A stretch of 33,428 bases of DNA. It comes from AC-32 sp038237925. GTDB lineage: Bacteria > Actinomycetota > Thermoleophilia > Gaiellales > Gaiellaceae. The stretch spans positions 1 to 33,428 of the forward strand of contig JBBRYF010000020.1 of assembly GCA_038237925.1 (NCBI GenBank), in the 5' to 3' direction. Below, piece after piece: positions 8,013 through 17,000 of this stretch; position 1 is the stretch's first letter; each line of letters opens with the position of its first letter. A program made the translations under genes and the position numbers. The notes under the pieces were generated by a model that saw nothing but the letters and a program-made list of their open reading frames with translations, was not told the DNA's origin and did no database searches.

Positions 8013-8372
8013 GCGCCACTCCAAGGCTCCCTTGCGCCAGATGTAGACGTAGGCGACCGCGAGGATGACGAGGAAGAAGAGGAACTCGACGAATCCGAAC
8101 CACGCGAGTTGGTGGAGGATCACGGCCAGTGGGTACAAGAAGACGATCTCGATGTCGAAGACGATGAAGAGCATCGCCGTCAGGTAGAAGCTGACTGTGA
8201 AGCGGGCCTGCTCCGGCGGCCCGGTGGAGACGCCCGACTCGAACGGGAGTGAGCGAACACGCGAGCGCCGGTGCGGCCGGGTGGCCAGCGCGAACGACAT
8301 GAACATCATCGAGAGCGGGATCGCGAGCGCGAAGAGGCCGTAGATCAGAAAGGGCAACCAGCTGTCCAGCAA
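8010..8372 (-). CDS. nuoA: NADH-quinone oxidoreductase subunit A
   Basis: NuoA is a small membrane subunit at the junction of the arms of complex I. The 120-residue product has three membrane segments and the conserved loop PFESGVSTG (here without the Cys seen in many homologues), followed by FYLTAMLFIVFDIEIVFLYP and a C-terminal helix. The start is TTG at 8372, six bases after a strong GGGGAGGA. An ATG at 8379 is out of frame. As the first gene it should follow the operon promoter; an extended -10 (TG-C-TAACTT, minus strand at 8411-8403) lies upstream. Confidence 0.95.
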   Translation of the reverse strand: MLDSWLPFLIYGLFALAIPLSMMFMSFALATRPHRRSRVRSLPFESGVSTGPPEQARFTVSFYLTAMLFIVFDIEIVFLYPLAVILHQLAWFGFVEFLFFLVILAVAYVYIWRKGALEWR

Positions 8373-8402
8373 CGCGCATCCTCCCCGAGGTAAGCGAGCC
8401 GG

Positions 8403-8411
8403 AAGTTAGCA
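8403..8411 (-). promoter_or_regulatory. Possible nuo operon promoter (extended -10)
   Basis: On the minus strand TG-C-TAACTT is an extended -10 box. It would start the message about 23-25 bases before the TTG of nuoA, leaving room for the visible ribosome site. No good -35 is seen at the right distance. The stretch 8380-8530 between nuoA and the divergent erpA-like gene holds no gene that I can support. Confidence 0.4.
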
Positions 8412-8529
8412 GAGTGAGGAGGGCTACGAGCGAGGAGGAAAACCGCTCAACCAAGCGTGAGGCAGCTGTTACAAACTCGGCGTTTCCGGAGGCCCCGAAC
8501 GGGGGATCCGGACAGCCGAGGCACGCTGC

Positions 8530-8545
8530 TACGATGACCCCGATG
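8530..8545 (+). promoter_or_regulatory. Leaderless promoter of the erpA-like gene
   Basis: TG-C-TACGAT is an extended -10 whose hexamer ends at 8535, seven bases before the ATG at 8543. Transcription would begin at or next to the start codon, so no ribosome site is needed, and none is seen. This placement is also the reason for choosing the ATG at 8543 over the in-frame ATG at 8534, which overlaps the box. Confidence 0.55.
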
Positions 8546-8950
8546 GCGACCACCGAGCATGAGCTTTCGATCGTCGCGCTCACCGAGAGCGCGGCCGCGA
8601 AGATCCGTGACCTGATGGCCGAGGAGCCCGAGGGCGAGGCGGCCGTGCTGCGCATCGCCGTCCAGGGCGGCGGCTGCTCGGGGTTCCAGTACGCGCTCGG
8701 CTTCGACCGCGGCCCACAGGACGGCGACCACGAGCTCGACAGCCAGGGAGTGCCGGTCGTCGTCGATCCCTTCAGTGCGCCTTACCTCTCGGGAACCGAG
8801 ATCGATTGGGTCGAGGGTCTTCAAGCCGGGTTCGCGATCAACAACCCGAACGTCTCCGCCGCATGCGGCTGCGGCCACTCCTTCCAGGTGGAGGAGGGGC
8901 AGGACGCCCCCGAAGGCGCCGCGGGTTGCGGCTCCGGTTGTTCGCACTGA
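8543..8950 (+). CDS. ErpA/IscA-type iron-sulfur carrier with a cysteine-containing tail
   Basis: A-type carrier proteins accept Fe-S clusters from the assembly machinery and deliver them to target enzymes. The 135-residue product has the three invariant cysteines C45 (GGGCSGFQY), C108 and C110 (AACGCGHSF), and the family core between them. Family members usually end a few residues after the second motif. This one continues for about 21 residues (QVEEGQDAPEGAAGCGSGCS) with two more cysteines, C129 and C133, and a terminal His. It is divergent from the nuo operon, and complex I is a heavy user of clusters, but a specific link is inference. An in-frame ATG at 8534 would add three residues. erpA is the closest name, but iscA or sufA-type carriers look similar, so no symbol is given. 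Confidence 0.9.
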   Translation: MATTEHELSIVALTESAAAKIRDLMAEEPEGEAAVLRIAVQGGGCSGFQYALGFDRGPQDGDHELDSQGVPVVVDPFSAPYLSGTEIDWVEGLQAGFAINNPNVSAACGCGHSFQVEEGQDAPEGAAGCGSGCSH

Positions 8951-9003
8951 CGTCCGGCACTCCCGCCTAGACTCACCTTCGAATCCGAGCTGGAGGTGGG
9001 CAG

Positions 9004-9450
9004 GTGCGAACGGTGTATCGGTTCTGGGTCACGCTCGTCTGGTTGGCAGTCGTCACTCAGATCGCCGCGGCTGCGTACGGCGCCTTCTACTCGGCCGACA
9101 AGCTGAACGCCCAGAACGGCCCCGACGAGGGCAGGACGATCAGCGAGACCGTCTTCGACCACGGCTTCGGCTTCCATACGGCCTTCGGCTACTTGATCTT
9201 CCTCGGCGCGATCGTGCTGCTGCTGCTCGCCCTTGCGGCACGCCTCGGCAAGCGGCGCGTCTTGTTCGCGCTCGCAGTGCCAGTGGCGGTCGCCGTCCAG
9301 ATCGTGCTGGCCTGGATAAGCGAGGGCGTGCACGGCGTCGGGATCCTGCACGGGCTGAACGCACTCGTGATCTTCGTGCTCACCGGCTACCTGGCCGGCG
9401 AGGCCTGGCGCTCCCACAGGGCCGGCGCGGTGATGACCCCTGCTGTGTAG
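9004..9450 (+). CDS. Small four-helix membrane protein (DUF6220-like)
   Basis: The 148-residue product has four strongly hydrophobic segments (about residues 7-27, 57-80, 85-105 and 115-135). Polar landmarks are HGFGFHTAFGY near residue 52 and HGVGILHGLNALVIF near residue 112. The paired histidines facing membrane helices recall small uncharacterised actinobacterial membrane families such as DUF6220, some of which resemble haem-binding four-helix proteins; no ligand is proved. The start is GTG at 9004, seven bases after GGAGG, with a TAGACT -10 at 8968-8973. It sits between the Fe-S carrier and the ferredoxin reductase on the same strand, 22 bases before the latter. Confidence 0.75.
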   Translation: MRTVYRFWVTLVWLAVVTQIAAAAYGAFYSADKLNAQNGPDEGRTISETVFDHGFGFHTAFGYLIFLGAIVLLLLALAARLGKRRVLFALAVPVAVAVQIVLAWISEGVHGVGILHGLNALVIFVLTGYLAGEAWRSHRAGAVMTPAV

Positions 9451-9457
9451 CCGCCAG

Positions 9458-9475
9458 TAGCATTGCGGCGCTGTG
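9458..9475 (+). promoter_or_regulatory. Leaderless promoter of the ferredoxin reductase gene
   Basis: The -10 box TAGCAT (9458-9463) lies nine bases before the GTG at 9473, and no ribosome site is visible between. It begins just after the stop of the preceding membrane-protein gene. Confidence 0.5.
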
Positions 9476-10483
9476 AGCGCTGAGGGCGTCGCCGACATCA
9501 CGATCCTCGGGGCCGGCCCTGCCGGCCTCGCTGCGGCGTACTACGCCGGCCACCGCGACGCGTCCGTCCGGATCATCGAGAGCCTCGAGCAGCTAGGAGG
9601 CCAGGTCGCGGCGGTCTACCCCGAGAAGCACGTCTACGACGTCGCCGGGCACCCGAAGATCCTCGGCACGAGACTCGTCGAGCTCTGCGCGGAGCAGGGG
9701 TTGCAGTACGGGCCGGACGTCCGCCTCGGCGAGGAGGTGCAGACGCTCGAGCGGCTGAGTGAGAACGGCGAGGAGGTCTACGCGATCGGGACCGACGCCG
9801 GCGGGCCGTACCTGACGCGGGCGCTGATCATCACCGCGGGCCACGGCGCCTTCGAGCCGCGCAAGCTCGGGATCGACGGAATCGAGGACTGGGAAGGCAG
9901 GGGCGTGCACTACTTCGTGCGCGAGAAGGACGTCTTCCGGGACCGCACCTGCGTGATCGTGGGCGGCGGCGACTCCGCGCTCGACTGGACGCTCGGCCTG
10001 CAGGACACGGCGAAGCCGCCGATCGCGCTCGTCCACCGGCGCGACAACTTCAGGGCGCTCGAGTCGTCGGTGAACGAGGCTCGCTCGCTGGAAGGCGACG
10101 GCCGCGTGCGCATCTTCGCGCCGTGCGAGGTGCGCGAGATCCACGGCGACGGCTCGGTCCAGGCGGTCTCGATCGAGAACACGAAGACCGGCGAGGTCGA
10201 GCAGGTGCCGTGCGAGGCGCTGATCACGCTCCTCGGCTTCCACTCGCACCTGGGCGCAATCGCCGACTGGGGCCTCGAGCTCGAGGGGAAGCGTCAGATC
10301 CACATCGATCCGACGACCTGCGAGACGACGCTGCCGGGTGTCTACGCCGCCGGAGACGTCGCGGGCTACGAGGGCAAGATCACGCTGATCACGATCGGCA
10401 TGGGCGAGGCCGCGATCGCCGCGAACAACGCCGTGGCGCGCATCCGCGGCGAGAAGGTCCAGCCCAAGTATTCGACGGACTAG
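9473..10483 (+). CDS. Ferredoxin--NADP(+) reductase, thioredoxin-reductase-like type
   Basis: This flavoenzyme family moves electrons between NADPH and ferredoxin (or flavodoxin). The 336-residue product has an FAD site ILGAGPAGLAAAYYAG near residue 12, LGGQVAAVYPEKHVYDVAGH, a second Rossmann site VIVGGGDSALDW near residue 162, and the C-terminal FAD motif GVYAAGDVAGYEGK. The CxxC redox pair of thioredoxin reductases is absent, the main reason for calling it a ferredoxin reductase of the bacterial YumC-like group. The start is GTG at 9473, leaderless. The stop is followed at once by a set of small hairpins. Confidence 0.88.
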   Translation: MSAEGVADITILGAGPAGLAAAYYAGHRDASVRIIESLEQLGGQVAAVYPEKHVYDVAGHPKILGTRLVELCAEQGLQYGPDVRLGEEVQTLERLSENGEEVYAIGTDAGGPYLTRALIITAGHGAFEPRKLGIDGIEDWEGRGVHYFVREKDVFRDRTCVIVGGGDSALDWTLGLQDTAKPPIALVHRRDNFRALESSVNEARSLEGDGRVRIFAPCEVREIHGDGSVQAVSIENTKTGEVEQVPCEALITLLGFHSHLGAIADWGLELEGKRQIHIDPTTCETTLPGVYAAGDVAGYEGKITLITIGMGEAAIAANNAVARIRGEKVQPKYSTD

Positions 10484-10490
10484 CCCCGGT

Positions 10491-10586
10491 GTCACGCGCG
10501 CGCAAAAGCGTGACCCGTAGCGCGCGAAGTGAGACTTCGCCTGCAAAGCAGCATCTTTAGAGCCGCAGGCCCGGTGTCAGGCACCG
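10491..10586 (+). repeat. Run of small hairpins after the ferredoxin reductase gene
   Basis: Four consecutive inverted repeats begin 8 bases after the stop codon. They are GTCACGC/GCGTGAC (10491-10514), GCGAAGT-GAG-ACTTCGC (10524-10540), CTGC-AAA-GCAG (10541-10551) and CGGTG-TCAGG-CACCG (10572-10586). The phrase CCCGGTGTCA or its one-base variant occurs twice (near 10485 and 10570). No T-run follows, so this is not a classical terminator, although it may slow polymerase or protect the 3' end. Confidence 0.6.
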
Positions 10587-10665
10587 CAAGTTGTGGGCAT
10601 CGCGACCGCGGTGTCCCCCGTTCGAGGGTCGGTCGCTCCGGCGAGAAGCCGATCTCGCAGGTCAG

Positions 10666-10863
10666 ATGGCCTCGCTCCGAATCGAATGCCTTCGCTGCGG
10701 CGAGGTGCGCATGCTGCACCCGCCCTCTCACCACCGCCTTGACGCCGGCGAATGCCCGCGTTGCCGCTACGTGGGCTGGGCCGCGTCGGCGGAGGTCGAC
10801 GAAGCCCTGCGCAGACGGTTGCGCACGCGACCGCTCGAGCGCCGCCGGCTCCATGTCGCCTGA
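10666..10863 (+). CDS. Small zinc-ribbon protein, function unknown
   Basis: The 65-residue product has two CxxC knuckles, C8/C11 (IECLRCGEV) and C30/C33 (GECPRCRYVGW), spaced as in a single zinc ribbon, followed by a basic Arg-rich helix. Such proteins often bind nucleic acid or act as small accessory subunits; nothing in the sequence tells which. The ATG at 10666 has a weak AGGTCAG just upstream. The frame is open further back to 10591, but that part overlaps the hairpin region and has no conserved look. The stop (10861-10863) overlaps the promoter region of fumC. I do not recognise the family. Confidence 0.6.
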   Translation: MASLRIECLRCGEVRMLHPPSHHRLDAGECPRCRYVGWAASAEVDEALRRRLRTRPLERRRLHVA

Positions 10864-10864
10864 G

Positions 10865-10880
10865 TAGACTCGAAGACGTG
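10865..10880 (+). promoter_or_regulatory. Leaderless promoter of fumC
   Basis: TAGACT (10865-10870) ends seven bases before the GTG at 10878. No ribosome site is present, and no clear -35 is seen. Confidence 0.55.
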
Positions 10881-12206
10881 GCAACCCAGGCGCAGGACGA
10901 GCTCTGGGGAGGCGAGACGCGCAAGGCGGTCGAGAACTTCCCGGTCTCCGGCGAGCCGATCCCGGCGCCCGTCGCGCGCTGGCTCGGCCGGATCAAGGCC
11001 GCCGCCGCGCGCGTGAACGCCGAGCTCGGCCTCCTCGACCCGGAGAAGGCGGAGCGGATCGCAGCTGCGGCTGATCGCATCGCTGCCGGCCAGCTCGACG
11101 ACCAGTTCCCGATCGACGTCTTCCAGACCGGCTCGGGCACCTCCTCGAACATGAACGCGAACGAGGTGATCGCGACCCTCGCCGGGGAGGACGTCCACGC
11201 CAACGACGACGTGAACATGGGCCAGTCCTCCAACGACGTCTTCCCGTCGGCGGTCCACCTCGCCGCGCTGGACGAGCTGACGAACGACCTGCTCCCCGCG
11301 CTCGACCGCCTCGGCGACTCGCTCGAGGCCAAGGCGCGCGAGTTCGCCGACGTCGTCAAGTCCGGCCGCACGCACTGGATGGACGCCGTTCCGGTCACGC
11401 TTGGCCAGGAGTTCGGCGGCTACGCGGCGCAGGTGCGGGAGGGTGCCGCGCGCGTCCGCGACGCGTTGCCTCGGCTCGGCAAGGTGCCGCTCGGCGGCAC
11501 TGCGACCGGCACGGGCCTGAACACGCACCCGGAATTCGCGTCGCGGGTGCGTGCGCGACTGCATGGGGACACCGAACTCGAGATCTCGCCACCGGCCGAC
11601 GCGTTCGAGGCGCAGGCAGCCCGTGACGCGCTCGTCGAGGCGTCGGGCGCGCTCAAGGTCGTCGCGGTCTCGCTGACGAAGATCGCGAATGACATCCGCT
11701 TCATGGGCTCCGGCCCGCGCGCCGGGCTCGCCGAGATCGCGTTGCCGGAGCTGCAGAAGGGAAGCTCGATCATGCCCGGGAAGGTCAACCCCGTGATCCC
11801 CGAGGTCGTGACCCAGGTCGCGGCGCAGGTGATCGGGAACGACCAGGCGATCACCGTCGGCGGGATGCAGGGCCACTTCGAGCTGAACGTGTTCGTCCCG
11901 CTGCTCGCCCGGAACCTGTTCGACTCGATCAAGCTACTCACGAGCGCCTCGCGGCTCTTCGCCGACCGGTGCGTCGACGGGATCGAGGCCAATCGCGAGA
12001 CGTGCGAGCACTACGCCGAGCTGACGCTCTCGGCGGCGACCGCGCTGAACCCGTACATCGGGTACGACAAGGCGGCCGAGATCGTCAAGGAAGCCGCGAG
12101 CTCAGGCCGGTCGCTGCGCGAGGTCGCGCGGGAGGCGGGCGTCGACGAGACAACCCTCGACGAGGCGCTCGACTACCGCAAGATGGCTCGCCCGCACGAC
12201 TCGTAG
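10878..12206 (+). CDS. fumC: Fumarate hydratase, class II
   Basis: Class II fumarase interconverts fumarate and malate in the TCA cycle, without a metal cluster, as a cytoplasmic tetramer. The 442-residue product has TGSGTSSNMNANEVIA, the substrate-binding QSSNDVFPSA, the catalytic His166 in GRTHWMDAVP, and the superfamily signature GSSIMPGKVNPV with the catalytic Ser at about 296-297. The GTG at 10878 follows a TAGACT box by seven bases and gives the usual short N-terminus (VATQAQDELWGGETRKAVEN). Longer in-frame extensions overlap the zinc-ribbon gene and are rejected. The heat- and oxygen-stable class II form fits an aerobic organism. Confidence 0.97.
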   Translation: MATQAQDELWGGETRKAVENFPVSGEPIPAPVARWLGRIKAAAARVNAELGLLDPEKAERIAAAADRIAAGQLDDQFPIDVFQTGSGTSSNMNANEVIATLAGEDVHANDDVNMGQSSNDVFPSAVHLAALDELTNDLLPALDRLGDSLEAKAREFADVVKSGRTHWMDAVPVTLGQEFGGYAAQVREGAARVRDALPRLGKVPLGGTATGTGLNTHPEFASRVRARLHGDTELEISPPADAFEAQAARDALVEASGALKVVAVSLTKIANDIRFMGSGPRAGLAEIALPELQKGSSIMPGKVNPVIPEVVTQVAAQVIGNDQAITVGGMQGHFELNVFVPLLARNLFDSIKLLTSASRLFADRCVDGIEANRETCEHYAELTLSAATALNPYIGYDKAAEIVKEAASSGRSLREVAREAGVDETTLDEALDYRKMARPHDS

Positions 12207-12266
12207 CGCCCGCCACCAGAACGAGTGATCCAGGACTCGGCACGTGGTGCCGACGCCTGCAAAACG

Positions 12267-13979
12267 GTGAAGCGGCTCACCTTTCTGCTCGCGGCAATCG
12301 CCACCGCATCTGTCCTCGCGGGACCTGCGTCCGCTGGCGGGAACCCCTTCGGCGTCACGATGGTGCGGTTCTCAGCCCAGACGACTCCGACGCAGATGCG
12401 CTCGGCGGTCACCGCCGCGGGTGGTGTAGTCGTCGCCGACCTGAGCGCGATTCATGCACTCGCAGTCGTGCCGCGCTCGCCCGGCTTCGACGCGCGCCTC
12501 GCCTCCCGCCGCTCCGTCACCGCGCTTTTCCAGGACTCGCTCTTCACTTCCGATCGCAGCGCGGACGGCTCGAGCGGCGGTGTGCGGGCCAACGGCCCCG
12601 GCGACGCGAAGGCCGACGACCTGGTCGCCGATCCTTGGCACGGCCTCTTCCAGTGGGACGACGACCGGATGAACGTCCCGTCCGCATGGCAGCACACGAC
12701 GGGGGACAAGTCGGTCGCGGTGGCGGTCATCGACACCGGCGTCGACGCTACGAACCACGAGCTCCAGGGCGTCGTCGACAAGACTCTCGGCGGGAACTTC
12801 ATTCCCTGCGCCGACTTGAAGGCGCTCTTCGGCCTCGGCTTCATCGATCGGGCCGGCCTCCGCGACTGCCGCGACGGCGACTTCGAGGGCCATGGCACCT
12901 GGGTTGCGAGCCGGATTGCCGGCGCGCTCAACGGCTTCGCCTCGAACGGCGTCGCCCCCGGCGTGAGGATCGGCTCGTACAAGGTGATGGCGGCCGGGCT
13001 CGGCGGCCTCTCGAGCTGGATCCTCTCGGGCCTCGCCGCGGCCTGCTCCGACTCGCGCATCGACGTCGTGAACATGTCGATCGAGGGCTACATCGATCCC
13101 TCCGACGCCTCCTCGGTACAGGACTACCTGCTGTTCGCGGACGCGGTCGACTACTGCCGCTCGCGAGGCGTGCCGGTCTTCGCCGCCGCAGGCAACCAGC
13201 ACGTGCGCGTCGACCGCGTGGCAATGACGCTCGGTGGGCGGCAACTCGAGGGCGTCGGCCGGGTCGCCACGGGCAACGACGGCATAGCGACGGTTTCGCC
13301 GGGAAGCGCCTCGGTCGCCGATTACGACTTGCGCGGGTGGCTCCCAGTTCCGGGGGGCGTCCCGGGCGTGACGATGGTCTCGGCGACGGCCAACGCGATC
13401 GGCGCGGCGCCTCCTTCTCTGCCGCTGCGCTGGCAGGCACACGTCGGCGCCCGCGACCAGCTCGCCTATTACTCGAACTACGGCTCTCGCATCGATCTCG
13501 CCGCCCCCGGCGGCGCACGGCGCTACGAGATCCCGGGCTACGACGGGGGAGAGGGCGACGTGCTCGCCGGCGGCTGGGGCTCATTCGGCGCGCTCGCCGC
13601 CACCGGCCTGATCTGCAACGACCCCTTTGCGGGCTCGAGCTTCAACTCGGCGTGTTTCACGCTGCGGGGCGACGGCTTCGGCTGGCTCCAGGGCACCTCG
13701 ATGGCCTCGCCGAACGCGGCGGGCGTCGCGGCGCTCGTCCTCTCGTCGCACCGCGAGCTGCTCGGCCGACCCGCCGCCCTCGTTGAGCGGCTCGCCGCCA
13801 CGACCCAGCGGTCATTCGTCAACTACATGGGCCCGAACGACCCGGCGAATTCCGCGCCTGCGCTCGATGGCACCCCCTGTTTGACCGCTTTCTGCCACGT
13901 CGATCAGGCGCATCCGATCGCGTTTTCGGACGCTTACGGCGCAGGACTCGTCGATGCCGGTGCTGCGGTCGGCGGCTAG
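12267..13979 (+). CDS. Secreted subtilisin-like serine protease (S8 family)
   Basis: The protein has a signal peptide (VKRLTFLLAAIATASVLAGP then ASA-GG), an N-terminal region resembling a protease inhibitor/pro-domain (about residues 30-100), and a subtilase domain. The catalytic triad is complete: Asp156 in VAVIDTGVD, His209 in GHGTWVAS and Ser478 in GTSMASPNAAG. The oxyanion region is near AAAGNQHVRVDR. An insert of roughly 130 residues separates the AAGN block from the SNYGSRIDLAAPGG block, and several cysteines suggest disulfides outside the cell. The GTG at 12267 starts just before the signal peptide. A GTG at 12225 adds 14 residues and cannot be excluded; neither has a good ribosome site. 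It probably processes extracellular proteins; its substrate is unknown. The next gene, also exported, starts 119 bases downstream. Confidence 0.9.
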   Translation: MKRLTFLLAAIATASVLAGPASAGGNPFGVTMVRFSAQTTPTQMRSAVTAAGGVVVADLSAIHALAVVPRSPGFDARLASRRSVTALFQDSLFTSDRSADGSSGGVRANGPGDAKADDLVADPWHGLFQWDDDRMNVPSAWQHTTGDKSVAVAVIDTGVDATNHELQGVVDKTLGGNFIPCADLKALFGLGFIDRAGLRDCRDGDFEGHGTWVASRIAGALNGFASNGVAPGVRIGSYKVMAAGLGGLSSWILSGLAAACSDSRIDVVNMSIEGYIDPSDASSVQDYLLFADAVDYCRSRGVPVFAAAGNQHVRVDRVAMTLGGRQLEGVGRVATGNDGIATVSPGSASVADYDLRGWLPVPGGVPGVTMVSATANAIGAAPPSLPLRWQAHVGARDQLAYYSNYGSRIDLAAPGGARRYEIPGYDGGEGDVLAGGWGSFGALAATGLICNDPFAGSSFNSACFTLRGDGFGWLQGTSMASPNAAGVAALVLSSHRELLGRPAALVERLAATTQRSFVNYMGPNDPANSAPALDGTPCLTAFCHVDQAHPIAFSDAYGAGLVDAGAAVGG

Positions 13980-13983
13980 TTGC

Positions 13984-14013
13984 TTGACAGCGTGATGTAG
14001 TCACACATATAAG
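13984..14013 (+). promoter_or_regulatory. Canonical sigma-70-type promoter of the beta-propeller gene
   Basis: A perfect -35 TTGACA (13984-13989) and a -10 TATAAG (14008-14013) are 18 bases apart, giving a leader of about 80 bases before the ATG at 14099. The spacer contains GTGA-N5-TCAC, an inverted repeat that could be a regulator site. This is the most canonical -35/-10 pair in the window and starts four bases after the protease stop codon. Confidence 0.6.
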
Positions 14014-14098
14014 CCACCTCACAAGCTCGGCGGGGGTGGCCAGTCGCGTTCTGGGACCGCGCGCTTCCGCAGTCGTCAAAGCAACAGGGGGAGAGTCG

Positions 14099-17000
14099 AT
14101 GACGAGAACGCGTACGACTGTCCTGACGGGGACGCTGTTTCTCCTCGCCGCGGCAGTCGCTCTCACGCTCGTGTTCCTGACCGGGCGCTCATCCGGTGGC
14201 ACACAGGTCCAGCTCAGGCTGGGGGCCGGCGCCGCGGGTTTGATGAACAAGGAAGCGAAGGTCGGCGAAGGTCGTGTCGGCGGCTACGAGGCGTACCGTG
14301 CCGCGACGCGCACCTATCCCGCCAACGTCATCGCGCCGGCGATCGTCGCCCGTGCGAAGGCGACCTTCGGCCGAATCGCCAAGCGCGATGCCCGCCTCCG
14401 GTCGAGGCTTCGGGCCCGTCACGTCCGCAGCTTCCTCTCGAGCGGCCCGCAGTGGGAGCTCTATGGACCGCGGAAGTACGCGGTGGAGCCCGGTGTCCTG
14501 TCGTTCACGGGCGCCACGAACGTCACGGCGAGCCGGACGGTCGCTCTCGTTGCCGACCCCGCTTGCACGGCAACGAGTTGTCGCGTCTGGGCCGGCACCG
14601 CCGGTGGCGGCGTCTGGCGCACGAACAACGTCGTTGCGCCTGATCCCGAGTGGCAGCAGGTCGGGCCGAAGGACCTCGCCCAGAACTCGGTGGGGCAGCT
14701 CGTGCTCGATCCGACCGACCGCACGCACAACACGCTCTACCTCGGGACCGGCGAGGGCAACCGCTGCTCGTCCGGTTGCGAGGCCGGCGTCGGCATCTAC
14801 AAGACGACTGACGGCGGCAACCACTGGACGAAGCTCCAGGACGAATGCGTCAGCAACACGACGTATGCCTGCGCCAATCCCGACAAGGACGCGTTCCTGG
14901 GTCGGGGGATCAACAAGATCGTGATCGATCCGCGCAACCACAACCACATGTTCGTCGGCTCCGCACTTGCGGTTCGGGGCCTGTCGCACACGATCGGCAA
15001 CGGCGGCACCACGCGCCTCGAGCCCGGTGCAAACGAGCCTGGACTCTACGAGTCGTTCAACGGCGGCCACACGTTCACCGAGGTCTGGAACGGGAGCAAC
15101 TCGGCCGGCTTCGGCGTGACCGACGTCGGTCTCGACCCGCGGGATCCGAGCGTCGTCTACGCCTCCGCGTTCGACGCGGGCGCCTGGAGGCGTGACGCGG
15201 GCGCGGCGAGGACCGCGTTCCAGCAGGTGTTCGCGCCGCAGTTCAACCAGGGTGCGGGAATCGACCGGACGATGTTCGCCCTGACGGCGAAGAACGGTCA
15301 CACGCGCATCTACCTCACCGACGGCACGGCGAACGGGAACGGCCCGTTCGACCCGTTGGCATCGAACTTCTGGCGGACGGACAAGGCCGACCAGCCCGCT
15401 GCGGCGCTTCTGGCTTCGCAAACGGGCGGAGCCGCCGAGCCGAACCCGGCAAACACGTTCCCGAGGATGTACTCCGACTGGGAGAAGCTGACGTCGCAGG
15501 CGACGGCGAGCCCGTTCTTCGCGGCCGACGACTTCTGCTGGGCGCAGTGCTGGTACGACGAGGATGTCTACACGCCCGCGGGCATGCCGGACACGGTCTA
15601 CCTCATCGGTGCTTTCCAGTACGGCGAGCTGCCGTGCAACACGAAGGGCGTCGGCTGCGGCAACGGACGGTCGAACGGCCGCGCGATCCTGTACTCCAAC
15701 ACCGCGGGTGATCCCGACGGCTCCCGCGCCGACCGCCGCACGTTCACCGACCTGACGATGGACGCCCGTGACACGCCGGCTCCATGGTGTGCCTTCGCGC
15801 CGTACTTCGACCAGGGTTGCGTGCGGGCTCCGAACGGTGCCCATCCTGACCAGCACGCGATCATCGTCAACCCGGGGAACCCGACCCAGGTGATCGAGGG
15901 CAACGACGGCGGCGTGATCCGGACGAGCGGCGCCTTCGCCGACATCTCGTCACAGTGCGACGACCAGCAGCGCAGTGGCGGTGGACCGCTGCCGCCGGCG
16001 AGCGGGAGCTACGCAACCTGCAAGCGGCTCCTGTCGCGGGTGCCGACTGCCCTCGACCACATCAACAAGCGGTTGAGCAGCACGCTGCAATTCATCAACG
16101 TGGCGATCAACCCGCAGAACCCCTGCGAGGTCATGGGCGGCACGCAGGACAACGGGACCTGGTCGAACAACAACGGCTGCGGCAATGCAGTGAGCGGCAG
16201 CCCGAACGACAGCAGCAGGAACATCTTCAGCCAGATCATCTACGGCGACGGCGGCAACGCCGTCTACGACGGAAAGAGCCCGACGTGGCGAGCCAACGAG
16301 TTCACGAGTGGGTTCGGTGACTCGAACTTCCGCAACGGCGATCCCGAGCGATGGGTGATCACGACGGCTCCGCTGATCAACAGCGGCGAGGCCTTCGCGT
16401 TCTACTGGCCGCAAATCGGCGACCCGAACCCGGAGCCCGGCACGCACCCGATCTACAACGGCGGCCAGCACGTCTGGCGCACTTGGGCCTTCGGGGCCGG
16501 CACTCCGGGCGCGGTGCCACAGGACAAGGTGCCGAACATCGCGTTCTACGAGGCGAATTGCCCCGAGTTCGTGACGGGCGGCAACAACCCGCTCTGCGGC
16601 GATTACCAGCCGCTAGGCGGTCCCGGCGGCAGCAACACGCCGGGTGACCTGACCGGAAGCGTCTACGGCAGCGACCGCACGGGTGGGTCGATGTCGTTCA
16701 TGGCGCGCTCAGGTGCCGACCACTGGACGATGTGGGCGGCGACCTCGGCCGGCCGGCTGTTCGTAACGCACAACGTCGACGCGCACAATCCGGCGGCTGT
16801 CACGTGGCATCGAATCGACAACGCGACGTCGCCGACCCGCTTCCCGAGTGCGATCTACGTGGATCCCAAGAACGCAGGGCACGCGTGGGTGACGTACACG
16901 GGCTACAACGCGGCGACGCCTACCACGCCCGGACACGTGTTCGAAGTCTGGGAGAACGGTTCCGTGCCCGGCTCGGGCACCTTCACGAACCTGAACGTGG

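Noticed and set aside
12225..12266. Upstream GTG (12225) as the start of the subtilase
   Set aside because: It adds 14 residues before the signal peptide with no ribosome site or -10 box; the GTG at 12267 gives a normal basic n-region. Not excluded experimentally.
13992..14004. CRP-type site in the propeller promoter
   Set aside because: GTGA and TCAC arms are five bases apart, not six, and no further symmetry is present; kept only as a possible operator.
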